From DAOTWA01 sp963702935 (lineage in GTDB: Bacteria; Chloroflexota; Anaerolineae; Anaerolineales; Anaerolineaceae): DNA of 64,000 nt. Shown here piece after piece: positions 38,187 through 45,970 of the stretch. Every line of letters begins with the position of its first letter. The first letter of the stretch is position 1. The stretch covers positions 4,464,001 through 4,528,000 of the forward strand of contig OY969772.1 of NCBI GenBank assembly GCA_963702935.1. Reading direction: 5' to 3'. The position numbers and the translations under genes were made by a program. The notes beneath the pieces are model-generated. The model saw only the letters and a list, made by a program, of their open reading frames with translations. It searched no databases and was not told the origin of the DNA.

Positions 38187-40527
38187 TTCCGCGATCGGCC
38201 GCCGCCTGAAGCGCAACGAAGACCCTCGCCTGCTCCTGGGGCAGGCCCTCTTCGTGGATGACGTTCGCCTGCCCGGATTGCTCTTCGCCGCCTTCTTGCG
38301 CAGTCCCCACGCGCACGCGCGCATCCTGCGCATAGATGCGTCTGCCGCCCGCCGCTGTGAAGGGGTGGTCGCCGTGTATACCGCCGCCGATTTAGGCGCT
38401 TACCTGGAGCCTTCCCCTTTGCTGGTCTCGCCCCCACCGGTCAAACGCCTGGTCTTCCACCAGCGCACTCAGCTCCAGTTGGCCCGCGAGAAGGTGCGCT
38501 TCGTGGGCGAGCCAATCGCCATGCTCGTCGCCGAGAGCCGCTACCTGGCCGAGGACGCCCTGGAAGCCATTCGGGTGGACTACGAGCTTCTCGACCCCGT
38601 CCTGGATCTGGAGAAAGCCTTGCTGCCCGGCGTGCCCTTGATCCACGAGGACCTGGACTCCAACCTGGCCGCCCACGTGATCCAGGAGAAGGGCGATTAC
38701 GAGCTGGCCCGCCGGGGGGCCTTCAAGATCATCAAACGCCGCTTCCATTACGATCGCGGCACGGCCGCGGCCATGGAGAATCGCGGCGTAGTCGCTTCCT
38801 GGGACGCGCTTGGCCGCCGGCTGACCGTGTGGGACACCACTCAGGCGCCTATTCCCATCCGCAACGGCCTGGCGCGCATGCTCGGCTTGACCGAGAATCA
38901 GGTGCATCTGATCGCGCCTTTCCTGGGCGGCGGCTTCGGCCCTAAAGTCATGATGTTCTACCCCGAAGAGACCCTCGTTCCCTGGGCCGCCATGCAGCTC
39001 GACCGCCCGGTCAAATGGATCGAGGATCGCCTGGAGAACTTCTACGGCACTTCCCAGGAGCGCGGGCAGGTGCACGATGCCGAGATCGCCCTGGCAGAGG
39101 ACGGGCGCATCCTGGGCGTGCGCGATGCCTTCCTGCACGACACCGGCGCCTATGACCCCTATGGATTGACCGTCCCCATCAACTCGCAATGTACCCTGTT
39201 AGGCACGTATAACGTGCCAAATTACTATTCCGAGTTCAAGGCCGTCTTTACCAACAAGACCATCGTGACCCCTTACCGGGGAGCCGGCCGCCAGCATGGC
39301 GTCTTCGTCATGGAGCGCTTGCTCGACCTGGCCGCCCGCGAGCTGGGATTGGATCGCGCCGAGATCCGCAGGCGCAACTTCCTGGCCCCCGGCGACTTCC
39401 CCTACCACAACGACATCATTTACCAGGACTTCACTCCCCTGGTGTACGACACGGGCAATTACGAGCCTTTACTCGAAAAAGCCAAAGCGATGATCGGCTA
39501 CGACGCTTTTATCCGCGAGGAGCAGCCGCGCCTGCGCTCGCAAGGCCGCCATGTGGGTTTAGGAATCGTTTGTTACGTGGAAGGAACGGGGATCGGCCCT
39601 TACGAAGGCGCCCGGGTGCAGGTGCTCAATAACGGTAAGGTCTCGGTGGCCACCGGCGTGGGCACTCAAGGCCAGAGCCACTACACCAGCTTCGCCCAGC
39701 TCGCGGCGGATCGCCTCGGCGTGGATGCCAGAGACGTCGAGGTCATCACCGGCGATACCGACCAGTTCCACTGGGGCACGGGCACCTTCGCCAGCCGGGG
39801 CGCGGTCGTCGCCGGCGGGGCCGTCTACGCCGCCGCTGAAGAAGTGCGCCGCAAGGTGCTGCGCCTGGCGGCGGAGAAGCTCGGCTGCGCGGAAGCGCAC
39901 CTGGAGCTGGCGGACGGCAGAGTTGCTCTGAGAGACGCTCCCCACTCATCCATCTCGCTGGGAGAGCTGGCCCAGGCGGCCAACCCCTTGCGAGGGGCGG
40001 TCAGGCCCGGCAGCGAGCCTGGTCTGGAGGCTACCTGTTACTTCGGCCCGGATCGCGGCGCCACTGCCTGCGGCGCGCACGCCGCCATCCTGGAGATCGA
40101 CCCGCGTTCCATGCAGATCAGCGTCCAGAAGTACGTGGTCGTCCACGATTGCGGGGTCATGATCAATCCTTTGGTCGTGGAAGGGCAGGTGCAGGGCGGT
40201 GTGGCCCAGGGCCTCGGCAACGCTTTCTACGAACAGCTCGTTTACGACCGGGACGGCCACTTGCGCAACGCTTCCTTCCGGGATTACCTGCTTCCCACTT
40301 CCCTGGAGGTGCCGCGCGTCGAGACCGGGCACATCCAGACCCCCTCTACCCTCAATCCCCTGGGCACCAAAGGGGTCGGCGAAGCCGGCGCCATCCCGGT
40401 AGGAGCCGTCTTCGCCCAGGCCATCGAGGATGCCCTCTACGACTACCCCATCGAGATCCTGGAAATTCCGCTTTCCCCCAACCGCCTGTGGGAAATTCTC
40501 CAGGAGGCCGGGCCCGCCGCAGGCTAG
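38179..40527 (+). CDS. Molybdopterin-binding subunit, form II CoxL / xanthine-dehydrogenase family
   Basis: The 782-aa protein starts MADSAIGRRLKRNEDPRLL, overlapping the [2Fe-2S] gene. FLGGGFGPK and the catalytic GVGEAG near the C-terminus (molybdenum-site Glu) are present. The active-site loop reads PYRGAGR (365-371), which is form II, not the AYxCSFR of true aerobic CO dehydrogenases. It therefore probably hydroxylates an aldehyde, purine or other heterocycle rather than oxidising CO. No cofactor-maturation gene (coxD/coxF-like) is adjacent. Confidence 0.92.
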   Translation: MADSAIGRRLKRNEDPRLLLGQALFVDDVRLPGLLFAAFLRSPHAHARILRIDASAARRCEGVVAVYTAADLGAYLEPSPLLVSPPPVKRLVFHQRTQLQLAREKVRFVGEPIAMLVAESRYLAEDALEAIRVDYELLDPVLDLEKALLPGVPLIHEDLDSNLAAHVIQEKGDYELARRGAFKIIKRRFHYDRGTAAAMENRGVVASWDALGRRLTVWDTTQAPIPIRNGLARMLGLTENQVHLIAPFLGGGFGPKVMMFYPEETLVPWAAMQLDRPVKWIEDRLENFYGTSQERGQVHDAEIALAEDGRILGVRDAFLHDTGAYDPYGLTVPINSQCTLLGTYNVPNYYSEFKAVFTNKTIVTPYRGAGRQHGVFVMERLLDLAARELGLDRAEIRRRNFLAPGDFPYHNDIIYQDFTPLVYDTGNYEPLLEKAKAMIGYDAFIREEQPRLRSQGRHVGLGIVCYVEGTGIGPYEGARVQVLNNGKVSVATGVGTQGQSHYTSFAQLAADRLGVDARDVEVITGDTDQFHWGTGTFASRGAVVAGGAVYAAAEEVRRKVLRLAAEKLGCAEAHLELADGRVALRDAPHSSISLGELAQAANPLRGAVRPGSEPGLEATCYFGPDRGATACGAHAAILEIDPRSMQISVQKYVVVHDCGVMINPLVVEGQVQGGVAQGLGNAFYEQLVYDRDGHLRNASFRDYLLPTSLEVPRVETGHIQTPSTLNPLGTKGVGEAGAIPVGAVFAQAIEDALYDYPIEILEIPLSPNRLWEILQEAGPAAG

Positions 40528-40558
40528 ACCGGCTCTTTCGCCTCAAGGCGCTCAGGCG

Positions 40559-41881
40559 TTACCGCTCGCGCGCCTCGCCGGGCCTGCCTTCCCGGACGGC
40601 TTCTACCTCCTCTGGCAGCTCGCCGCTCGGTTTCCCATTCCCCGCCGCCTGTGCCTCGCCGGGACCCTCCTTGCGCGCGATCGTTTCGGGGACGTAACGA
40701 TGCATCACCCAGGCGCCGATCAGCGACAGGATCCCAACGATGATGAAGGGTAATTCGAAGGAAGCCACCGCCAGGAATCCGGCCAGCAAAGGCCCCAGGG
40801 CGATCCCCAGGCCAAATCCCATGGTGATGATGCTCATCTGCTGGCCTTCTCCCCCTTTGCGGGCCAGGTCCGCCGCCACGGCGAACGCCGGCGCCGCGAT
40901 TCCCGCCGAAGCCAGCCCTTGCACCAGGCGTAAAAGGATCAATTGCGGGGTCGTCGCCGCATAGCCGATCATGGCCGTCGCCGGCGCCATGAGGATCAGG
41001 CCGCCCACGATCAACGGCTTCCGTCCAATGCGGTCGGACCAGCGTCCCAGCGGCACCTGGAAGATCAATCGTGTGACTGTTAAAGCGCTGAACGCCAGGC
41101 CAAAGCCAAAGGCTGTCTCGTTCAGCCGCGTGTTGAACTGTTGCTCCAGGGGCGTCAACATGGTAAACGCAGCCGCCATCAAGAAGCTGGCAAAGCCCGC
41201 GCCAAGGATCCCGATTGAGATCAGCTTTCTATCGAAAATTTGAAAGGGCTTTTTTTCTGCCTTTTCGTCTTTCTCCGCCGCCACGGGCAGGTCTTGAACC
41301 CAAATCTGTACCAGGACCATCCCCAAGAGGATAAAAGCTGTCCCGGCGAAAAAGGCCAGATCGTATCCGAAACGATCGAACAGGTAACCGCCCAGTAGTG
41401 GGCCAATCGCCAGGCCTAACATGCGGAAGGTGGTGTAGATCCCCATCGAGCCGCCGCGCGTATTGCGGTTGCTGGAAACGGCCAACAGGGCCACCGCAGC
41501 GGGGACGGTCAAAGCCACCCCAATCCCTTGAATTGAGCGAAAGATCAGCAAGGGGAAGAATTGGTTCGAAATGACAAAACCCAACGTGGCCAGCGCCATG
41601 ACCGCTAATCCACCCTGGATAAAGGGTTTGCGTTTCCCCAAACGGTCGCTGAAGGCGCCCATAAAAGGCTGCAAGATTGCGGTGACCAGGCCATACAGCG
41701 AGATCAAAATGCCCACCCGCACCGTTTCCGGGAAAGGAAACAAGGGAGAGGGCAGCGAAGCAGCGTAGAGCGGCAGAACCACGAACAAGATGCTGTTGCC
41801 GACGGCATCACCCAATCGGGCGAAAGACAACGCCATCACGGTGCGGTTGCCCCCCATGCTTTCGAGGAAGTGGTTGCTCAT
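40559..41881 (-). CDS. MFS transporter
   Basis: The protein has 440 residues and twelve hydrophobic segments, with GAFSDRLGKRKPF after helix 2 (the MFS loop 2-3 motif) and its repeat GRWSDRIGRKPL in the second half. The ATG at 41881 has GGGGGAG 8 bases upstream. A longer frame upstream is hydrophilic and unlikely. It ends in a charged tail of about 40 residues. It is probably a drug or metabolite exporter; no substrate can be assigned. It converges on the CoxL-like gene with a 31-bp gap. Confidence 0.88.
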   Translation of the reverse strand: MSNHFLESMGGNRTVMALSFARLGDAVGNSILFVVLPLYAASLPSPLFPFPETVRVGILISLYGLVTAILQPFMGAFSDRLGKRKPFIQGGLAVMALATLGFVISNQFFPLLIFRSIQGIGVALTVPAAVALLAVSSNRNTRGGSMGIYTTFRMLGLAIGPLLGGYLFDRFGYDLAFFAGTAFILLGMVLVQIWVQDLPVAAEKDEKAEKKPFQIFDRKLISIGILGAGFASFLMAAAFTMLTPLEQQFNTRLNETAFGFGLAFSALTVTRLIFQVPLGRWSDRIGRKPLIVGGLILMAPATAMIGYAATTPQLILLRLVQGLASAGIAAPAFAVAADLARKGGEGQQMSIITMGFGLGIALGPLLAGFLAVASFELPFIIVGILSLIGAWVMHRYVPETIARKEGPGEAQAAGNGKPSGELPEEVEAVREGRPGEARER

Positions 41882-42195
41882 TGTTCTACTCCCCCAGGAG
41901 TTTTTTGGCGTCTGTCCTTCACAATCACGACGATCACGTACAACGATTGCCTCCAATCCCCCCTCTATTATTTTCTAAACGGGATTTCTTTCCACCCCCT
42001 GTGCGCCCGATTTTTCCGGTCGCTAAAGGACTCCAGCATTTTTTCATTATACCCCTCATGAATTATTTGGATAAATTCGCTCAAAGCCGTAACCTTTCCT
42101 CCCTCAACCCGACTGACTTCATAATGATGAACTACCTTGCGCAGGCTCTAGCCGATTCCTTCGCAAGGCTAAGGCTTAAGAAAAAGGAGTCAAAG
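41882..42195. other. 314-bp divergent non-coding region
   Basis: This region separates the MFS transporter (minus) from the PepSY gene (plus). An open frame spans it but lacks a start with a ribosome site. CCTTGCG near 42131 and CGCAAGG near 42162 form a 7-bp inverted repeat that could be an operator or hairpin. I see no convincing -35/-10 pair. Confidence 0.4.
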
Positions 42196-42951
42196 ATGAA
42201 ACCATCTACCGTCATGCTGGCCTCCGTATTCATCACCGCTCTGATTCTGGTGGTGATTGGCGGGGTGACCTCCAACGTGCTGGCCAGCAAAAGCGCCGAT
42301 CCCGTTGTCCCCCAGCAGACAGTCCAGGCTTACCAGCAACGTGAAGCCGATTATAACCAGCTCATCCAGCAGGCCAACCAGCAGCTCGACACTGCCAACG
42401 CTGAATTGGCCGCGCTGCAAGGCCAGTCGACGCAGGCCGATCCACAGCCAACCGCCGGCGCGGCCCTCTCTGCCGATCAGGCCAGCCAGATTGCCCGGCA
42501 AGCCGCTGGTCCCGGGCAGGCGATTTTGAAACAACCTGACCTGGTCGATTTCCAGGGCAAGACCGCCTACGAAGTCGCCTTCGGCAAAGGTTCCGTCTAC
42601 GTAGACGCTCAGGACGGTTCCGTTCTTTTCAACGGCACCGTCCCGCAGCAGGTCACCGCCGATCAGGCGGCGCAGGCGGCTGCTGATTACTTGAAGAATC
42701 AGGATATTTTGCAGGTCGATCAGGTCACCATCGGCAATGCGCCTCGCTACCGGGTGATTTTCAAGAACGGCACGCTGGTCTGGCTCGATCTGACCGGGCA
42801 GATCACCGATATCCAATTGCCTGCGCCGGCAGTGCCCAGCGTTCAGGCTTCCACGGGCTCCGGAAGCTCCTCAGGGAGCCATGCTGGAACTGGCGGCGGA
42901 GGCAGCCAACCCTCTGGCGGGCACGAGGATGATGGCCACGGGGACGATTAG
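42196..42951 (+). CDS. Membrane-anchored PepSY-domain protein
   Basis: The 251-aa product starts at an ATG with AAAAAGGAG upstream. Residues 6-28 form one membrane helix, 40-75 a Gln-rich coiled coil (YQQREADYNQLIQQANQQ), and 95-210 two PepSY-like repeats (SADQASQIARQAAGPGQ..., TADQAAQAAADYLKNQDILQ...), each followed by a beta-hairpin such as VYVDAQDGSVLFNG. The tail is Gly/Ser/His-rich. PepSY domains occur in extracytoplasmic redox and peptidase-inhibitor proteins. It opens a four-gene cassette with ApbE and a ferric-reductase-like protein. Confidence 0.82.
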   Translation: MKPSTVMLASVFITALILVVIGGVTSNVLASKSADPVVPQQTVQAYQQREADYNQLIQQANQQLDTANAELAALQGQSTQADPQPTAGAALSADQASQIARQAAGPGQAILKQPDLVDFQGKTAYEVAFGKGSVYVDAQDGSVLFNGTVPQQVTADQAAQAAADYLKNQDILQVDQVTIGNAPRYRVIFKNGTLVWLDLTGQITDIQLPAPAVPSVQASTGSGSSSGSHAGTGGGGSQPSGGHEDDGHGDD

Positions 42952-42962
42952 GAGAAAATACC

Positions 42963-43442
42963 ATGCAGTCACCTCACAACCGCCCCCGCAAGGGAGCCAA
43001 GTTCCTGGATGTTAAAGTGTTCATCGCGGCCTTCTCGGTGGCAGTCACGCTCGGCCTGTGGAACCTGTTCTCGAACAACCTGGTACTGGCCGAGAAGATC
43101 GTGCCCACACCCGTGCTGACGCCTCCCCCCTCGCCCTCTGCCAGCTCGGCTCAGGACCTTCCCCCGCTGCCCACCCTGGTTCCGCTCATCGCGGTGAGCT
43201 CGCCCCAGACGAACGGCGTCTCTCCCGTGAATAGCGCCCAGCCTGCCGGCCAAAATACCCCGCTGCGCGTGGTAAGCGCGCCCACCCAGGCCATCATCCA
43301 GAAATACAAGCCGGCGGTGAATCAGCCCAACCAGCCCGCCCAGGTAGCCAATAGCGGCGGCAGCCATAGCAGCGCCAGCAACGGAGGCGGCAGCGCGGCG
43401 CCGGCTCCGGCTCCGGTCACGACCACCGGCTCGTCGCATTAG
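42963..43442 (+). CDS. Single-pass membrane protein with long Pro/Ser/Ala-rich tail
   Basis: The 159-aa product has a basic N-terminus, one membrane helix (about 17-42) and then a disordered Pro/Ser/Thr/Asn-rich region ending in Gly/Ser/His. No family is recognised. It begins 11 bp after the PepSY gene and its TAG stop directly abuts the ApbE start, so the three are translated together. It may be a structural tether in the same membrane complex. It does not contain a recognisable flavinylation site of the FMN-bind type. Confidence 0.75.
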   Translation: MQSPHNRPRKGAKFLDVKVFIAAFSVAVTLGLWNLFSNNLVLAEKIVPTPVLTPPPSPSASSAQDLPPLPTLVPLIAVSSPQTNGVSPVNSAQPAGQNTPLRVVSAPTQAIIQKYKPAVNQPNQPAQVANSGGSHSSASNGGGSAAPAPAPVTTTGSSH

Positions 43443-44399
43443 ATGCTGAAAATCGAGTTCAAGGCCATGGGCTGCCACATGGCCGCCTTCCTCGATAGCG
43501 ATCGCCCCGGCGCCTTGCAGGCCCTCAAAGTGGTGCCCGCCTGGTTCGAGGAATGGGAGCAGGCTCTCAGCCGTTTCCGCCCGGACAGCGAGCTGAGCCG
43601 GCTCAACGCCGCGGCCGGCGCGCCGGTCGCGGTGGGGCCGGTCTTGTGGGCGGTGCTCCAATCTGCCCTGGAAGCCGCCGCGTGGACGGACGGCCTGGTC
43701 GTGCCCACCGTGCTGGATTCCCTGGAACGCGCCGGCTACGACCGCAGCTTCGACCTGCTTCACGCCGGGAATCCCGCAGGGCCATCCGCGGCGCTCGAAG
43801 CGCGGGGGCAGGAGCACCCGTCCGCCCCGGCAGATTGGCGCAAGATACTCCTGGACCGGCGCCGCCAGACGGTGCGCCTCCCGCCTGGCGCCAGGCTGGA
43901 CCTGGGCGGCATCGCCAAGGGCTGGGCCGCGCAACAGGCCATGCAGCGCCTGAGGGAATTCGGCCCCGCGCTGGTGAACGCCAGTGGAGACATCGCCGTC
44001 AGCGGTCTCCAGGCGGACGGCGCTCCCTGGCCGGTGGACATCGCCGACCCGCTCAAGGTGCAGGCCAACCTGGGGCTGCTGCTCCTGCCGGATTGTGGCG
44101 TGGCGACTTCCGGGATCGACTACCGGCGCTGGTTGTCCGGAAATAGCTGGAAGCACCACATCATCGATCCCCGTAGCGGCGAGCCGGCCGAGACGGACCT
44201 GATGAGCGTCAGCGTGGTGGCCCCAGACGCCCTGCGCGCCGAGGCGGCCGCCAAGGTCGTGCTGATCCTCGGCAGCCAGGCCGGCCTGGATTGGCTGGAG
44301 GAGCGCGCGCCCTTGTGCGGCCTGCTGGCCCTGCAAGATGGACGCCTGCTTTACTCTCGCGGCGTCCAGGATTATCTATGGAGTGAGTATGTCGCTTAA
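43443..44399 (+). CDS. apbE: FAD:protein FMN transferase (ApbE)
   Basis: The 318-aa protein has the family hallmarks KAMGCHM near the start, SRFRPDSELSRLNA, LDLGGIAKGWAA (D153 region, FAD/Mg binding) and LVNASGDIAVSG, then a C-terminal Thr/Asp-rich segment. ApbE covalently attaches FMN to Thr/Ser of target proteins outside the membrane. No signal peptide or lipobox is present, so it may act in the cytoplasm or be exported another way. It overlaps the downstream membrane protein by 11 bp, and its target is probably within or near this cassette. Confidence 0.93.
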   Translation: MLKIEFKAMGCHMAAFLDSDRPGALQALKVVPAWFEEWEQALSRFRPDSELSRLNAAAGAPVAVGPVLWAVLQSALEAAAWTDGLVVPTVLDSLERAGYDRSFDLLHAGNPAGPSAALEARGQEHPSAPADWRKILLDRRRQTVRLPPGARLDLGGIAKGWAAQQAMQRLREFGPALVNASGDIAVSGLQADGAPWPVDIADPLKVQANLGLLLLPDCGVATSGIDYRRWLSGNSWKHHIIDPRSGEPAETDLMSVSVVAPDALRAEAAAKVVLILGSQAGLDWLEERAPLCGLLALQDGRLLYSRGVQDYLWSEYVA

Positions 44400-45129
44400 A
44401 GCTACCCCTGAACAGGACCTGACGGAAACTCTCGCGCCGGCTGTGCCCATGGAAGGTCTGCTGTTGATCATCCTGGTGGCCCTGGCCGGAGTCTTGCTGG
44501 CCGTCAACCTCATCCCTCTGTGGCTGCCCGGCCTGACCTACTCCGCCGCCGGCGCCCAGCCCAAGATCTATTGGTTCCTCTCGCGCGGCAGCGCCATCGC
44601 CGCGTTCTGGCTTTTGTGGCTGTCGATGAGCATGGGCGTGATCATCACCAACAAGATGGCCCAGATCTGGCCGGGCATCCCCCCTGCTTACGAAGTCCAC
44701 CAATACACCAGCCTGCTCGGGCTGGGGTTTGCCTTATTCCACGCCATGATCCTGACCGGCGACCATTTCATCCACTATACCGTGATGCAGGTCCTGGTGC
44801 CCTTCGCCAGCCAGAATTACAGGCCCGCGTGGGTGGGCGTCGGCCAGACCGCTTTTTACATCTGGGGGGTGGTGGCCTTCAGCTTTTACGTGCGCAAGCG
44901 TATCGGCAAAAAAGCCTGGCGCCTGATCCATTATGGCAGCTACGCCAGCTTCCTGGGAGTCATGCTGCATGGCATCTTCAGCGGCACCGACACGACCGCC
45001 CTGTGGACCCATTATCTTTACTGGTTCAGCGGCGCCAGCCTGTTGTTGCTGACCGTCTACCGCGTCCTCGTCGCCCGCCTCTCTCCCCAAAAAGAGAGGG
45101 CCAGAAGGACGGCCGACAGCTCTTCCTGA
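44389..45129 (+). CDS. Ferric-reductase-like transmembrane haem protein
   Basis: The 246-aa protein has about six membrane helices with paired His residues in neighbouring helices (EVHQYTSLLGLGFALFHAMI; LIHYGSYASFLGVMLHGIF), the b-haem arrangement of the FRD/MsrQ/YedZ superfamily. The ATG at 44389 has GGAGTGAG upstream and lies inside the end of apbE. With ApbE and PepSY neighbours it probably moves electrons across the membrane to a flavin or metal acceptor. No soluble NAD(P)H-binding domain is fused. Confidence 0.88.
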   Translation: MSLKATPEQDLTETLAPAVPMEGLLLIILVALAGVLLAVNLIPLWLPGLTYSAAGAQPKIYWFLSRGSAIAAFWLLWLSMSMGVIITNKMAQIWPGIPPAYEVHQYTSLLGLGFALFHAMILTGDHFIHYTVMQVLVPFASQNYRPAWVGVGQTAFYIWGVVAFSFYVRKRIGKKAWRLIHYGSYASFLGVMLHGIFSGTDTTALWTHYLYWFSGASLLLLTVYRVLVARLSPQKERARRTADSSS

Positions 45130-45147
45130 TTTGATGGCCGCGGTTCG

Positions 45148-45177
45148 TTACCCATTTACGCAAAAATCATGTATGAT
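45148..45177 (+). promoter_or_regulatory. Promoter candidate for the zinc-ribbon gene
   Basis: TTACCC (45148-45153), an 18-bp spacer and TATGAT (45172-45177), about 90 nt before the start codon. The match is moderate. Confidence 0.35.
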
Positions 45178-45269
45178 TCTTCTTGTGCCCGGCGTAGTGC
45201 AACGCCTGGGTTTAGTTCATTCAGGCAGAATCCTCATTACCCTTTCATCCATGGCAGGAAGGAGAAAAA

Positions 45270-45722
45270 ATGTCAGACTTCTTTGGAAAGCTCAAGAGTG
45301 GTGCAGGCAAGGTTGCCTTTGAAGCCGACAAGATGGCTCGTCTGAACCGGGCCCAGAACGAGCAAGGGCAGCTCAAGAAGCAGATCGAAGCCCTGTATAT
45401 GAAGCTGGGCGAGATGGTCTATCACCAATCCCAGGGCCAGGCCCCCCAAGACCCGGCCGTTGCGGAAATCTGCCAAAATGTCGTCGAGCTGGAGAACCAG
45501 GTGAGCGCCAAAGGGGAGGAAATCCAGCGCATCAACGCCGAAAACTTCTCCCAGGGCGCGCCGGCTCCCGCTCCCCAGGCTGCTCCCGCGCCTGTGCCCC
45601 CGCCGGCGCCGGTGGTAGCGGAGGCGGCGCCTGCCGCGCAGACCAGGTTCTGCACCAACTGCGGCAGAGAAATGGCAGCCTCGGTCAAGTTCTGCCCGGA
45701 CTGCGGCACCAAGATGGCCTAG
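45270..45722 (+). CDS. Zinc-ribbon protein with N-terminal coiled coil
   Basis: The 150-aa protein has a helical N-terminal half (1-90) with heptad-like charged repeats, an Ala/Pro linker (about 95-125) and a C-terminal zinc ribbon with two CxxC pairs (FCTNCGREM and FCPDCGTKM). The AAGGAG Shine-Dalgarno is strong. Such proteins are common in Chloroflexota and Firmicutes and have no defined role. Two tandem terminators follow, so it is monocistronic. Confidence 0.85.
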   Translation: MSDFFGKLKSGAGKVAFEADKMARLNRAQNEQGQLKKQIEALYMKLGEMVYHQSQGQAPQDPAVAEICQNVVELENQVSAKGEEIQRINAENFSQGAPAPAPQAAPAPVPPPAPVVAEAAPAAQTRFCTNCGREMAASVKFCPDCGTKMA

Positions 45723-45781
45723 CTCGCGGGGGGAGATCTTCTAACCCTTCTACCCTTAATAGGGGATCGTTCGCTCAAACC

Positions 45782-45832
45782 CGGCTGCCCGCCGCTCGTC
45801 CGTCCTGGATAGCGTGGCAGGCAGCCGTTTTT
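45782..45832 (+). terminator. Intrinsic terminator
   Basis: CGGCTGCC (45782-45789) pairs with GGCAGCCG (45820-45827), followed by TTTTT. The 30-nt loop can fold further. Confidence 0.65.
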
Positions 45833-45843
45833 GCGTGGTAAGC

Positions 45844-45882
45844 CTTGCGAAGGTTTCATGGATGAGCCTTCGCAAGATTTTT
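45844..45882 (+). terminator. Intrinsic terminator
   Basis: CTTGCGAAGG (45844-45853) pairs with CCTTCGCAAG (45867-45876), followed by ATTTTT. The stem is a perfect 10 bp. It is the second of two tandem terminators after the zinc-ribbon gene. Confidence 0.8.
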
Positions 45883-45970
45883 GGGGGATAGACGCCAATC
45901 GGGGCGTGGGCCAGAGAATACATTATAATAATTGAAAGCTAACCGAGGAAGCTAACTGAGGAATGGAAGA

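Noticed and set aside
38179..40527. Aerobic CO dehydrogenase (form I)
   Set aside because: The active-site loop is PYRGAGR, not AYxCSFR; annotated as form II / xanthine dehydrogenase family instead.
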